This document shows positions 17,453-25,951 of a DNA stretch of 64,000 nucleotides, piece by piece (the first letter of the stretch is position 1; every line of letters begins with the position of its first letter). The DNA comes from Paractinoplanes pyxinae (GTDB taxonomy: Bacteria; Actinomycetota; Actinomycetes; Mycobacteriales; Micromonosporaceae). Below the pieces are notes generated by a model. It saw only the letters and a program-made list of their open reading frames with translations, was not told the DNA's origin and made no database searches. The position numbers and the translations under genes were made by a program. The stretch is taken from NCBI RefSeq assembly GCF_026626335.1, contig NZ_JAPNTZ010000011.1, positions 248,001 through 312,000 on the forward strand, in the 5' to 3' direction.

Positions 17453-17998
17453 TCATCGTTCCGGGGTCGGTGACAGCATGTTGTCGTCGCCGATCATCAC
17501 GCCGCGCACGTCGCTCAGGATCACCTCGTATTCGGCGCGTGGTGGGGGAGCCTCCGTGGAGAAGCTTTCCGGTGCGAACGCCGGGGTGGTGCGGAACAGC
17601 TGGGACAGCTCGTGCGTGCCCAGGAGCGGTTGGTCGACAGCTTGGACCACGGAATTCTCGGTCAGGGTGCGCAGCGACAGCAGAGGGTGGAAATCGGGTC
17701 GCTGGAGGGCGCCGGCGATCGCGGCCCGGTCGTCCTCGTCGTCCTCGTCCGACAGCCGGTAGAGCGGGATCGGCAGGTCGAAGCTCTCGATCGGCAGCCC
17801 GGCCTGCAACTGCTGCCACTGGACCTCATGAAGAAGGAACTCGGTCGCGGCCACCTCACCCCGGCTGACCGGACCGGACCACCAGATCTCGCAAAATCCG
17901 GCGTCCCGGCGATTGGTGGTTCTGATCAGGATCAGGCGGCCGGTGATGTCGCCCCACCAGAGAAGTTGTACTTCGATCCTCGCCAGATCCGAGTCCAT
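17453..17998 (-). CDS. Hypothetical protein
   Basis: A 181-residue soluble protein rich in acidic residues (LSDEDDEDDRAAI near the middle) with an N-terminal strand-rich part (IEVQLLWWGDITGRLILIRTTN). No family recognised. The start at 17998 (MDSDLARIEV) is chosen over 17 codons' worth of weaker options around 18013 because it leads straight into the first strand. It stands alone on the minus strand between the retropepsin-like gene and the SanA-like gene. Confidence 0.6.
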   Translation of the reverse strand: MDSDLARIEVQLLWWGDITGRLILIRTTNRRDAGFCEIWWSGPVSRGEVAATEFLLHEVQWQQLQAGLPIESFDLPIPLYRLSDEDDEDDRAAIAGALQRPDFHPLLSLRTLTENSVVQAVDQPLLGTHELSQLFRTTPAFAPESFSTEAPPPRAEYEVILSDVRGVMIGDDNMLSPTPER

Positions 17999-18053
17999 GG
18001 CATCTCCCGTCACCGATGCCTACTCTATGGCGTCACTCGACGACGGAAACAGG

Positions 18054-18767
18054 TCAGCTTGCGGTCAGGGCTTCTTGAACCGTCGTCTCTTGACGGCCGA
18101 GGAAGACCGGGTCGCGGTGGGTGATGACGTCGGAGACGGCCTTGACCACGGCGCCGCGTTCGCGGATCACCGAGTTGCGCCAGGGGTCTTTGTAGATCTT
18201 GACCGTGTCGTCGCCGACGCCGGTGGCGTCGATGCCCTGGCTGCGGCAGAGGGCGACCGCCCGGTCGAGGTGGTAGGTCTGGGTGACGACGATGGCCTGG
18301 CGGACGCCGAAGATGCGGCCGGCCCGGACGCACGAGTCGTAGGTGTCGAAGCCGGCGTAGTCGAGGGCGATCCGGGACGCCGGCACGCCGTGGGCGATCA
18401 GGTAGACCTCCATCGAGCCGGGCTCGTCGTACTCCCAGCGGCTGTGGTCGCCCGAGACCAGGATGGCCTTGACCTTGCCCGCCTCGAGCAGGCGCCGGGC
18501 GATGTCCAGGCGGGCGGCCAGGAACGGCGACGGGGAGCCGTCGGCGTACACCTCGGCCCCGAGCACCAGCGCGACCGGGGCGGCGGGCACGTCGGCCTCG
18601 CTGTAGACATGGCCCTTGGCCGCGACCCGGGTCCACAGTTCGCCGCCGGCGGAGGTCAGGCCGCCCAGCCCGACGGCGAGGACGGCCGCGAAGGCGGTGA
18701 GGCGGAGCAGGCGGCGGCGGGTGATGATCGGCACCCGACCGACGATGCCAGCCGGTGTCAACGCCAT
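18054..18767 (-). CDS. SanA/YdcF-family membrane-anchored protein
   Basis: A protein of up to 237 residues with one N-terminal membrane anchor (LLRLTAFAAVLAVGLGGL) and a DUF218/SanA domain: VALVLGAEVYADGSPSPFLAARLDIA, AILVSGDHSRWEYDEPGSM, YAGFDTYDSCVRAGRIFGV and VVTQTYHLDRAVALC. E. coli SanA and ElyC act in envelope barrier functions. The ATG at 18767 lies only 9 bases from the divergent GNAT GTG; an internal GTG at 18734 would leave a 42-base promoter gap and is a real alternative. Confidence 0.85.
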   Translation of the reverse strand: MALTPAGIVGRVPIITRRRLLRLTAFAAVLAVGLGGLTSAGGELWTRVAAKGHVYSEADVPAAPVALVLGAEVYADGSPSPFLAARLDIARRLLEAGKVKAILVSGDHSRWEYDEPGSMEVYLIAHGVPASRIALDYAGFDTYDSCVRAGRIFGVRQAIVVTQTYHLDRAVALCRSQGIDATGVGDDTVKIYKDPWRNSVIRERGAVVKAVSDVITHRDPVFLGRQETTVQEALTAS

Positions 18768-18776
18768 GATGAGCCG

Positions 18777-19490
18777 GTGCCCAGCATCGACGATCTCGCC
18801 GCCGCCACCGATGACGACCCCTTCATGCGCTGGGCGGCGGACCGCCCGGGCGTACGGATCTGGATCGAGCGCGCGGCCGTCGTGGTGGCCGCCCCCGGTC
18901 TGTCCCGCCGTGACCGGCTCGCCATTCACGGTGAACCGCGCGCGTTGGCCGCCTTGCTCAGCCGGGTGCTTCCCGAGGTCGGGCCGGACTACCGGCCGTT
19001 CGGGGCCGAGGCCACGGTGATCGGCACGGCCGAGCTGATGCCGGAATTGTCGGTGGCGGGACGGTTCGCGTGGATGGAGACGAGTGCGGCGCCGGTCGGC
19101 GGGAAGGGGGAGTGGCTCGCCGAGGACGATCTGCCGGAGGTGGCGGCTCTGTTGGAAAAGGACTTTCCCGACTCGTACGCCCGGCCCGGCGCCCCCGGCG
19201 TGACCAGGTGGGCCGGCCAGCGTGACGAGGCCGGCGCCCTCGCCGCAGTGGCGGCCGACGCCTGGTCGAGCCCGCGCATCGGCCTGCTGGCGGGCGTCGC
19301 CACCCGCGCCGACCAGCGCGGTCGGGGGCGGGCGGCGACGCTGTGCGCCTTCCTGGTGGGCGAGCTGCTGACCGGCCGGGAGCGGGTCGCCCTGCTCGCC
19401 GACTATTGGAACGCCGCGGCCGTGGCCACGTACCGGAAACTAGGTTTCGACCTGAAGCCGCTGGCGGCCGCTCACCAGGTCACGGGCTGA
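18777..19490 (+). CDS. GNAT N-acetyltransferase
   Basis: A 237-residue protein with a poorly conserved N-terminal half and a C-terminal GNAT domain (WSSPRIGLLAGVATRADQRGRGRAATLCAFLVGELL, then ALLADYWNAAAVATYRKLGFDLKPLA). It resembles the two-part GNAT proteins called FR47-like. The start is GTG at 18777. It runs divergently from the SanA-like gene and overlaps the convergent GH3 gene by 11 bases at its 3' end. Acceptor unknown. Confidence 0.82.
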   Translation: MPSIDDLAAATDDDPFMRWAADRPGVRIWIERAAVVVAAPGLSRRDRLAIHGEPRALAALLSRVLPEVGPDYRPFGAEATVIGTAELMPELSVAGRFAWMETSAAPVGGKGEWLAEDDLPEVAALLEKDFPDSYARPGAPGVTRWAGQRDEAGALAAVAADAWSSPRIGLLAGVATRADQRGRGRAATLCAFLVGELLTGRERVALLADYWNAAAVATYRKLGFDLKPLAAAHQVTG

Positions 19491-21732
19491 CGATCCGGAA
19501 CGGCGCCCGCAGCAGGTCGCGCTCGCGCGAGCTCGGACCGGCCAGCAGCTCGAAGTCGCCCGGCTCGACGATGCGCCGTCCGTCCGCGGTGACCAGCGAG
19601 CACGCGGCGGCCGGCACCTCGAGCTCGACGGTCACGCTCTCGCCCGCGGGCACCTCGACCTGGCGGTAGGCCTTGAGCTCGCGCCCGGCCCAGGTCACCG
19701 AGGTGACCAGGTCGCTGATGTAGACCTGCACCGTCTCGAGGGCGGGCCGGCTGCCGCTGTTGGTGACGGTTACCTGCGCCCGGACGACCTCGTCCGGCGA
19801 CACCGACGGCGTGGTGACCGTCAGATCCCCGTACGTCAATGTCGTGTAGCTCAGCCCCTCGCCGAAGGCGAACAGCGGGTCCTGGGTGAGGTCGGCGTAG
19901 CGGCTGCCGTGCTGACCGCGGATGGTGTTGTAGTAGACCGGCTGCTGGCCGACGTGCCGAGCCACCGACAGCGGCAGCCGCCCGCTCGGCTCGATGTGGC
20001 CCAGCACCAGCTCGGCGATCGCCCGGCCGCCGCGCATGCCCGGGTTGAAGGCCTGGATGATCGCGGCCGCGTTCAGGGCCGACGGCGGCAGAACCGTGGG
20101 CTTCGAGTTGACCAGCACCACGATCATCGGCGTCTTGGTGGCCGCGACCGCGTCGAGCAGCGCGATCTGGCCGCCCTGCAGCTCGAGCGTGGCCGTCGAC
20201 TTGTGCTCGCCGGTCAGGTTGACCGTGTCGCCCACCACGACCACCGCGTAGTCGGCGCGGACCGCCTTGTCGCGGGCCACGTCGATCAGGTGGTGGTCGA
20301 TCGGGGCGCCGACCGAGATCGGCGGCCGCGGCTGGCCGTCGGGGTAGGTGGCGCCCTCGGGGTCGGGCACCAGACGCTCGATCTCGGCCCCGCGGGCGTG
20401 CTCGATCACCCAGGTGGACGGGGCGACCGCGCGGAAGCCGTCCAGCACCGTCTCGGTCAGCTCGCGCGGGTGGCCGTCGGGCAGCCAGTCGACCTGGCCC
20501 GAGTCGCCGGCCCAGTCGCCGAGCTGGGCCGAGACGTTGTCGCTGTTGGGGCCGATCACCGCGATGCGGCGGAACTTGCCCTCGGGCTCGACCGGCAGCA
20601 CACCGTCGTTCTTGAGCAGGACCAGCGAGCGGCGGGCGACCTCGAGGTTCAGTTCGGAGTGCTCGGCCGCGCCGATCACAGCCTGCTGCCGGACGGGGTC
20701 GGGCGCGCGCGGGTTCTCGAAGAGCCCCAGCTCGAACTTGAGGCGCAGAATACGCCGTACGGCCGCGTCGATCTCTTCCTCGGCCAGCAGACCGCGCTCG
20801 ACCGCCTCTTGCGCGCCCTCGAAGAACCCCGGCGTGACCATGACCAGGTCGTTCCCGGCCTTCACGGCGACCGCGGCCGCCTCGGCGTAGTCGGCGCAGA
20901 CCTTCTGTTCCCACACCATGCGGCCGACGTTGTCCCAGTCGGTGACGAGCGTGCCGGTGAAGCCCCACTCCTGCTTGAGGACGTCGTTGAGCAGCCACTT
21001 GTTGGCGGTGATGGGCACGCCGTCCATCGACTGGTAGCCCAGCATGAAGACGCGGCAGCCCTCCTTGGCCACCCGCTCGAACGGCGGCAGGAACCAGGAG
21101 CGCAGCTTGCGCGGGCTGATGTCCGCCTCGCTGGCGTCGCGGCCGCCCTGCGTCTCGGAGTAGCCGGCGAAGTGCTTGGCCGTGGCCAGGATGGCGGTCG
21201 GGTCGCTCAGGCCGCCGCCCTGGTAGCCGCGGATCATGGCCGAGCCCAGCTCGCCGATCAGGAACGGGTCCTCGCCGAACGTCTCGTCGACCCGGCCCCA
21301 GCGCAGGTCGCGCGTGATGCACAGGACGGGCGAGAAGGTCCAGTGGATGCCGGTGGCCGCCACCTCGACCGCGGTGACCCGGGCGACCCGTTCGATCAGG
21401 TCGGCGTCCCAGCTCGCGGCCATGCCGAGCTGGGTCGGGAAGATCGTCGCCCCCGGCCAGAACGAGTGGCCGTGGATGCAGTCCTCGGCGGTGAGCAGCG
21501 GGATCTGCAGCCTGGTCTTGGCCACCAGGTCGATCGCCTCGAGCATCTTGGCCGGCGAGGTGTGCAGGATCGAGCCGGCCAGCTTCTCGCTGACGATCTC
21601 TTTCACGTCGCCCCGGGCGTCCAGCTGCAGCATCTGACCCACCTTTTCGGGCAGAGTCATCCTGCTCAGCAGGTCGTCGACACGCTCGTCGACGGGTAGG
21701 GATTCATCCCGGTAAGGGACGTCTGCGGGCAC
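19480..21732 (-). CDS. bglX: Glycoside hydrolase family 3 beta-glucosidase
   Basis: A 750-residue retaining beta-glucosidase/beta-xylosidase. The N-terminal TIM-barrel domain has MTLPEKVGQML, HWTFSPVLCITRDLRWGRVDETFGEDP, the KHFAGY substrate motif and LVTDWDNVGRM with the nucleophile Asp265. The second domain (SLVLLKNDGVLPV, ALNAAAIIQAFNPGMRGGRAIAELVLG) and a C-terminal fibronectin-III-like domain (VTVTNSGSRPALETVQVYI) complete the BglX layout. No signal peptide is visible, so it probably acts in the cytoplasm on imported oligosaccharides. It is a single transcription unit with a 113-base upstream gap that contains a hairpin. Confidence 0.93.
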   Translation of the reverse strand: MPADVPYRDESLPVDERVDDLLSRMTLPEKVGQMLQLDARGDVKEIVSEKLAGSILHTSPAKMLEAIDLVAKTRLQIPLLTAEDCIHGHSFWPGATIFPTQLGMAASWDADLIERVARVTAVEVAATGIHWTFSPVLCITRDLRWGRVDETFGEDPFLIGELGSAMIRGYQGGGLSDPTAILATAKHFAGYSETQGGRDASEADISPRKLRSWFLPPFERVAKEGCRVFMLGYQSMDGVPITANKWLLNDVLKQEWGFTGTLVTDWDNVGRMVWEQKVCADYAEAAAVAVKAGNDLVMVTPGFFEGAQEAVERGLLAEEEIDAAVRRILRLKFELGLFENPRAPDPVRQQAVIGAAEHSELNLEVARRSLVLLKNDGVLPVEPEGKFRRIAVIGPNSDNVSAQLGDWAGDSGQVDWLPDGHPRELTETVLDGFRAVAPSTWVIEHARGAEIERLVPDPEGATYPDGQPRPPISVGAPIDHHLIDVARDKAVRADYAVVVVGDTVNLTGEHKSTATLELQGGQIALLDAVAATKTPMIVVLVNSKPTVLPPSALNAAAIIQAFNPGMRGGRAIAELVLGHIEPSGRLPLSVARHVGQQPVYYNTIRGQHGSRYADLTQDPLFAFGEGLSYTTLTYGDLTVTTPSVSPDEVVRAQVTVTNSGSRPALETVQVYISDLVTSVTWAGRELKAYRQVEVPAGESVTVELEVPAAACSLVTADGRRIVEPGDFELLAGPSSRERDLLRAPFRIVSP

Positions 21733-21803
21733 GCGCGCCTCCGGCAGTCACGACCGCGGTGGCACGGTCATCGAACACGAACAACCCGGAGTCTTCCAGG
21801 ACG

Positions 21804-21834
21804 GAACCGGTTACGGGAGCCCGCCCCGGTTCCG
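21804..21834. terminator. Possible hairpin between the small gene and bglX
   Basis: GGAACCGG and CCGGTTCC form an 8-bp inverted repeat with a 15-base loop, next to a 10-bp palindrome GTTCCGGAAC (21830-21839). It begins just after the stop of the 77-residue gene at 21846, so it could end that transcript. An operator in front of bglX is the alternative. Confidence 0.4.
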
Positions 21835-21845
21835 GAACTGTTCAC

Positions 21846-22079
21846 TTAGTTGTCTGGATCGCTTTCGTCGATGCTCGGCACCTCGATGCCGGCCGCCTCC
21901 AGCGCGTCGAGCCGGGCCTCGGCCGCCTCTTTCTCCCGCTCGACCAGAGTCGCGTACTCGACCAGCACGGACGGGTCGGTCGTGTCGTCGAGGCGGTCGA
22001 AGAACCGCTGGGTGGTGCGGACCGCTTCGGCGTACGCCTCGGCGGCCTCGCGGAGCGCGATGATCGTCTTGTCAGCCAT
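21846..22079 (-). CDS. Small coiled-coil hypothetical protein
   Basis: A 77-residue acidic, almost entirely helical protein (ADKTIIALREAAEAYAEAVRTTQRFFDRLDD, then VEREKEAAEARLDALEAAGIEVPS). The heptad-like spacing suggests a helical hairpin or coiled-coil dimer. No family recognised. It follows the Crp-like gene by 26 bases on the same strand and may be its operon partner. Confidence 0.62.
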   Translation of the reverse strand: MADKTIIALREAAEAYAEAVRTTQRFFDRLDDTTDPSVLVEYATLVEREKEAAEARLDALEAAGIEVPSIDESDPDN

Positions 22080-22105
22080 GCGCCAGTCTTACCACCGATC
22101 CGCCG

Positions 22106-22777
22106 TCAGGTCCGCGCGGCGGCGCGCAGGCGGTGCGGATCCCACACGGTTATGCGGCCGTAACGGGTGCTGACGAGGTGTGCGTCACGCAGCTCGCGCA
22201 GGGCCTTGTGGACCGACCCCTCGGCCGCGCCGCACAGGGCCGCCAGCTCGGGCTGGGTGATGCGCACGCTCAGCTCGAGGGCGCCGTGGCCGAGCGGCCG
22301 GCCGTGCTGCTCGGTGAGCTCGGTCAAGATCCGGGCCACCCGTACGCGGATCGGGTACACGGTGTAGTCGGCCTGCCGCCGGTTCGACCACCGCAGCCGG
22401 TCGGCGACCATGCCGGCCAGGGCGAGCGCCACCTCGGGGTGCCCGCCCAGGAACTGGGTGAACCGCCGGGCCGGGATCATCACGACGCTGCCCGGGACGG
22501 CCATGGTGATCGTGGCGCAGCGCGGCGACCCGTCCAGCGCCGCCATCTCGCCGACCAGGTCGCCCGCGGCGCGGATCGAGATCAGCGACCGCCCGGCCGA
22601 CACCTTGGCCACGCCGCGCCGGATGACCACCACGTGCGACTCGTCGCTGCCCTCGCGCATGAGGACACCGCCCGCGGGCATGGATTGTTCGGGGCCCAGG
22701 CGCAGCAGAGCCTGGACGGTTGACTCGGCGAGCCCGGCCAGCAGCGATCCGCGCGGCCACCTCTCGAGCGTGCTCAT
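22106..22777 (-). CDS. Crp/Fnr-family transcriptional regulator
   Basis: A 223-residue protein with an N-terminal cyclic-nucleotide-binding-like beta-roll (GGVLMREGSDESHVVVIRRGVAKV, GDLVGEMAALDGSPRCATITM), a dimerisation helix, and a C-terminal winged helix (ELSVRITQPELAALCGAAEGSVHKALRELRDAHLV). GEMAALDGSPRCAT resembles the cAMP phosphate-binding cassette (G-E-x6-R-x-A). The canonical regulator helix is changed to AAEGSVHKAL, with Ser-Val-His-Lys in place of the more common Ser/Thr-Val-Ser-Arg. It is divergent from argC. The ATG at 22777 is preferred; an upstream start at 22795 is possible. Confidence 0.85.
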   Translation of the reverse strand: MSTLERWPRGSLLAGLAESTVQALLRLGPEQSMPAGGVLMREGSDESHVVVIRRGVAKVSAGRSLISIRAAGDLVGEMAALDGSPRCATITMAVPGSVVMIPARRFTQFLGGHPEVALALAGMVADRLRWSNRRQADYTVYPIRVRVARILTELTEQHGRPLGHGALELSVRITQPELAALCGAAEGSVHKALRELRDAHLVSTRYGRITVWDPHRLRAAART

Positions 22778-22891
22778 TCTCCGAGGACACCGCACGAGCG
22801 GTAGGTGCGCCAGCGCTGAGCGTCATGATGTGACCAGTGACTCGCGGGTGAACCCGGTTGCCCGCGCTGACGCCCCCTTGATACGGTCTTC

Positions 22892-22905
22892 TGCATAGTC
22901 ATGCG
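22892..22905. promoter_or_regulatory. ARG box upstream of argC
   Basis: TGCATAGTCATGCG matches the Streptomyces-type ARG box TGCATRWWYATGCA at all but two positions. It lies just upstream of an AGGAGGT-like ribosome binding site (GGAGGT, 22905-22910) and the argC ATG at 22915. ArgR encoded in the same operon should bind here with arginine and repress the operon. Confidence 0.75.
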
Positions 22906-22914
22906 GAGGTTGGT

Positions 22915-23916
22915 ATGGGAATCCGGGTTGCCGTCGCCGGCGCCAGTGGTTACGCGGGGGGCGAGTTGCTGCGCCTGCTCGCCGGTCACCCTGAGTTCGC
23001 TCTCGTGGCCGCCACGGCCCACTCGCAGGCGGGCTCGCACGTCACCGCCGTGCACCCTCAACTGGCCGGTCTCGATCTCACGCTCAGCCCGACCGACGCG
23101 GCCGGCCTGAGCCAGGCCGACCTGGTGTTTCTCGCCCTGCCCCACGGGCAGTCGGCGGCGATCGTGGCCCAGCTGCCCGAGTCGGTCAAGGTGGTCGATC
23201 TGGGGGCCGACTTCCGGCTGCGCGACGCCGCGCTGTGGGAGCGTTACTACGGCGGCGCCCACGCCGGCACGTGGACCTACGGGCTGCCCGAGTTGCCCGG
23301 TCAGCGCGAGCTCATCGCCGCCTCCGACCGGGTCGCCAATACAGGGTGTTATGCGGCCACCATCACACTCGCGCTGGCCCCGCTCATCGCGGCCGGCCTG
23401 GCCGACCCGGCCGACGTGGTCGTCGTGGCCAGCTCCGGCACGTCCGGCGCCGGCCGCTCGGCCAAGGTGAACCTGCTGGCCAGCGAGATCATGGGCGACC
23501 TCTCGCCGTACAAGGTGGGCGCCCACCAGCACGTGCCCGAGATCAAGCAGGCGACCGGCGCGACGTCGCTGTCGATGACGCCGATCCTGGCTCCGATGCC
23601 CCGGGGAATCCTGGCCACCGTCACAGCGCGTTTCGCGAAAGAGGGCAACCCACGCGACGTCCTGGCCGCGGCCTACGCCGACGAGCCGTTCGTCCACGTC
23701 CTGCCCGAGGGCGCCTGGCCGCACACGGCCGCCACCTCCGGCTCCAACTCCTGCCACCTCCAGGCCACCGTCGACGTCGACTCCGGCCGCATCGTGGTGG
23801 TCAGCGCGCTCGACAACCTCGGCAAGGGCGCCGCCGGCCAGGCGGTGCAGTGCGCCAACCTCATGTCCGGCCTGCCCGAGACGACGGGCCTGTCCGTGTT
23901 CGGAGTCGCTCCGTGA
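22915..23916 (+). CDS. argC: N-acetyl-gamma-glutamyl-phosphate reductase
   Basis: Third step of arginine synthesis: NADPH reduction of N-acetylglutamyl phosphate. The 333-residue protein has the nucleotide-binding start VAVAGASGYAGGELLRLL, FLALPHGQSA, VVDLGADFRL, the catalytic Cys in VANTGCYAATITLAL, and HQHVPEI with the catalytic His. It heads the arginine operon behind an ARG box and a good Shine-Dalgarno sequence. Its stop overlaps the argJ GTG. Confidence 0.98.
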   Translation: MGIRVAVAGASGYAGGELLRLLAGHPEFALVAATAHSQAGSHVTAVHPQLAGLDLTLSPTDAAGLSQADLVFLALPHGQSAAIVAQLPESVKVVDLGADFRLRDAALWERYYGGAHAGTWTYGLPELPGQRELIAASDRVANTGCYAATITLALAPLIAAGLADPADVVVVASSGTSGAGRSAKVNLLASEIMGDLSPYKVGAHQHVPEIKQATGATSLSMTPILAPMPRGILATVTARFAKEGNPRDVLAAAYADEPFVHVLPEGAWPHTAATSGSNSCHLQATVDVDSGRIVVVSALDNLGKGAAGQAVQCANLMSGLPETTGLSVFGVAP

Positions 23917-25085
23917 CCGTCACCCAACCCAAGGGCTTCCGGGCCTCCGGCGTCGCCGCCGGCCTCAAGCCGTCCGGCCTCACCGACGTCGCCCTGGTCG
24001 TCAACGACGGCCCCGACTTCACCGCCGCGGGCGTCTTCACGGGCAACCGCGTCAAGGCGGCCCCCGTGCTCTGGAGCCAGCAGGTGCTCAAGGGCGGCAT
24101 CGTGCGCGCCGTCGTGCTCAACTCGGGCGGCGCCAACGCCTGCACCGGCACGCAGGGCTTCCGCGACACGCACGCCACCGCCGAGCACACCGCGGCCGTG
24201 CTGCGCGGCGGGCCGCGGCCGCAGATGATCGGTGCGGGCGACGTGGCCGTCTGCTCCACCGGCCTGATCGGCGAGCTGCTGCCGATGGACAAACTTCTGC
24301 CGGGCGTGGCCGCGGCCGCGAAAGAGCTGTCGGCCGACGGCGGCCCGCGGGCGGCCGAGGCGATCATGACGACCGACACGGTGGCCAAGAACGCAGTCCT
24401 GCAGAAAGAGGGCTGGTCGGTCGGCGGCATCGCCAAGGGCGCCGGCATGCTGGCCCCGGCCCTGGCCACGATGCTGGTCGTCATCACCACCGACGCCAGC
24501 GCCGACAACGAGGTGCTGGACGCGGCCCTGCGCGAGGCGACCCGGCTGACCTTCGACCGGATCGACGCCGACGGCTGCATGTCCACCAACGACACCGTGC
24601 TGCTGCTGGCCAGCGGCGCCTCCGACGTGCAGCCCACGCCGGCCGAGCTGACCGCCGCCGTCACCGAGGTCTGCCACAACCTGGCCCAGCAGCTCATCGC
24701 CGACGCCGAGGGCGCCACCAAGCACGTCGCCATCGAGGTCAAGGGCGCCGCCAGCGAGGCCGACGCGGTCGAGGTGGGCCGCACGGTGGCCCGCAACAAC
24801 CTGGTCAAGACGGCCCTGTTCGGCAACGACCCGAACTGGGGCCGCATCCTGGCCGCGGTCGGCACCACGGCGGCCCGCTTCGAGCCCGACCGGGTCGACG
24901 TCGCGATCAACGACATCTGGATCTGCAAGGGCGGCGCCGCGGCCGAGGACCGGTCGAAGGTCGACCTGAGCGGGCGCGACGTGAAGATCACGGTCAACCT
25001 GCGCGAGGGCGAGATGGAGGCGACGATCTGGACCACCGATCTGTCGCACGCCTACGTCCACGAGAACTCGGCGTACTCGTCGTGA
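23913..25085 (+). CDS. argJ: Glutamate N-acetyltransferase / amino-acid acetyltransferase
   Basis: Bifunctional ornithine acetyltransferase that recycles the acetyl group between acetylornithine and glutamate. 390 residues from a GTG overlapping the argC stop (GTGA). The KGAGMLAPALATML segment holds the autoprocessing site: cleavage before the Thr frees the N-terminal nucleophile of the beta chain. FGNDPNWGRILAAVG and the C-terminal HENSAYSS are family hallmarks. Its stop overlaps argB by GTGA. Confidence 0.98.
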   Translation: MTVTQPKGFRASGVAAGLKPSGLTDVALVVNDGPDFTAAGVFTGNRVKAAPVLWSQQVLKGGIVRAVVLNSGGANACTGTQGFRDTHATAEHTAAVLRGGPRPQMIGAGDVAVCSTGLIGELLPMDKLLPGVAAAAKELSADGGPRAAEAIMTTDTVAKNAVLQKEGWSVGGIAKGAGMLAPALATMLVVITTDASADNEVLDAALREATRLTFDRIDADGCMSTNDTVLLLASGASDVQPTPAELTAAVTEVCHNLAQQLIADAEGATKHVAIEVKGAASEADAVEVGRTVARNNLVKTALFGNDPNWGRILAAVGTTAARFEPDRVDVAINDIWICKGGAAAEDRSKVDLSGRDVKITVNLREGEMEATIWTTDLSHAYVHENSAYSS

Positions 25086-25951
25086 CCGGTCCTGTCGAGA
25101 AGGCCGAGGTCCTGATCGAGGCGCTGCCCTGGCTGGAGCGCTTCCACGGCTCGACCATCGTCATCAAGTACGGCGGCAACGCCATGATCAAGCCGGAGCT
25201 GCAGCAGGCGTTCGCGGCCGACATGGCCTTCCTGCGCTACGCCGGCATCCGGCCCGTGGTCGTGCACGGCGGCGGCCCCCAGATCAGCCGCATGCTCGAC
25301 CGCTTCGGCATCGAGAGCGAGTTCCGCGGCGGCCTGCGGGTCACCACGCCCGAGGCGATGGACGTGGTGCGTATGGTGCTCACCGGTCAGGTCGGCCGTG
25401 AGCTGGTCGGGCTGATCAACCGGCACGGCCCGCTCGCCGTCGGGCTCTCCGGCGAGGACGCCCACCTGTTCACCGCGGTCCGCCGCGGGGCCGTGATCGA
25501 CGGCGAGACAGTGGACATCGGCCTGGTCGGTGACGTCGACCGGGTCGACACGTCGGCCGTCGACGACCTCATCGCGGCCGGTCGCATCCCGGTCATCGCG
25601 AGCGTCGCGCCCGACGCGGACGGCGTGGTGCACAACGTCAACGCCGACACCGCCGCCGCCGCGCTGGCCGAGGCCCTGGGCGCGCAGAAGCTGGTCGTGC
25701 TGACCGACGTGCCCGGCCTCTACACCGACTGGCCCGACACGTCGTCGCTGGTCACCACCATCGACGCCGACGGGCTGGCCAAGCTGCTGCCCCGGCTCGA
25801 GAGCGGCATGGCGCCCAAGATGGAGGCCTGCCTGCGCGCGGTGCGCGGGGGAGTGCCCGCGGCCCACGTCATCGACGGCCGCGTCGCCCACTCGACGCTG
25901 CTCGAAGTGTTCACACCCGAAGGAATAGGAACAATGGTGGTGCCATCATGA
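25082..25951 (+). CDS. argB: Acetylglutamate kinase
   Basis: Second step of arginine synthesis: phosphorylation of N-acetylglutamate. 289 residues with the amino-acid-kinase signatures TIVIKYGGNAM, VVVHGGGPQISRML, GLVGDVDRVD and VLTDVPGLY; SGMAPKMEACLRAVRGGV is typical of the arginine-feedback-regulated hexameric enzymes. The start GTG overlaps argJ, and its stop overlaps the argD ATG by ATGA. Confidence 0.98.
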   Translation: MTGPVEKAEVLIEALPWLERFHGSTIVIKYGGNAMIKPELQQAFAADMAFLRYAGIRPVVVHGGGPQISRMLDRFGIESEFRGGLRVTTPEAMDVVRMVLTGQVGRELVGLINRHGPLAVGLSGEDAHLFTAVRRGAVIDGETVDIGLVGDVDRVDTSAVDDLIAAGRIPVIASVAPDADGVVHNVNADTAAAALAEALGAQKLVVLTDVPGLYTDWPDTSSLVTTIDADGLAKLLPRLESGMAPKMEACLRAVRGGVPAAHVIDGRVAHSTLLEVFTPEGIGTMVVPS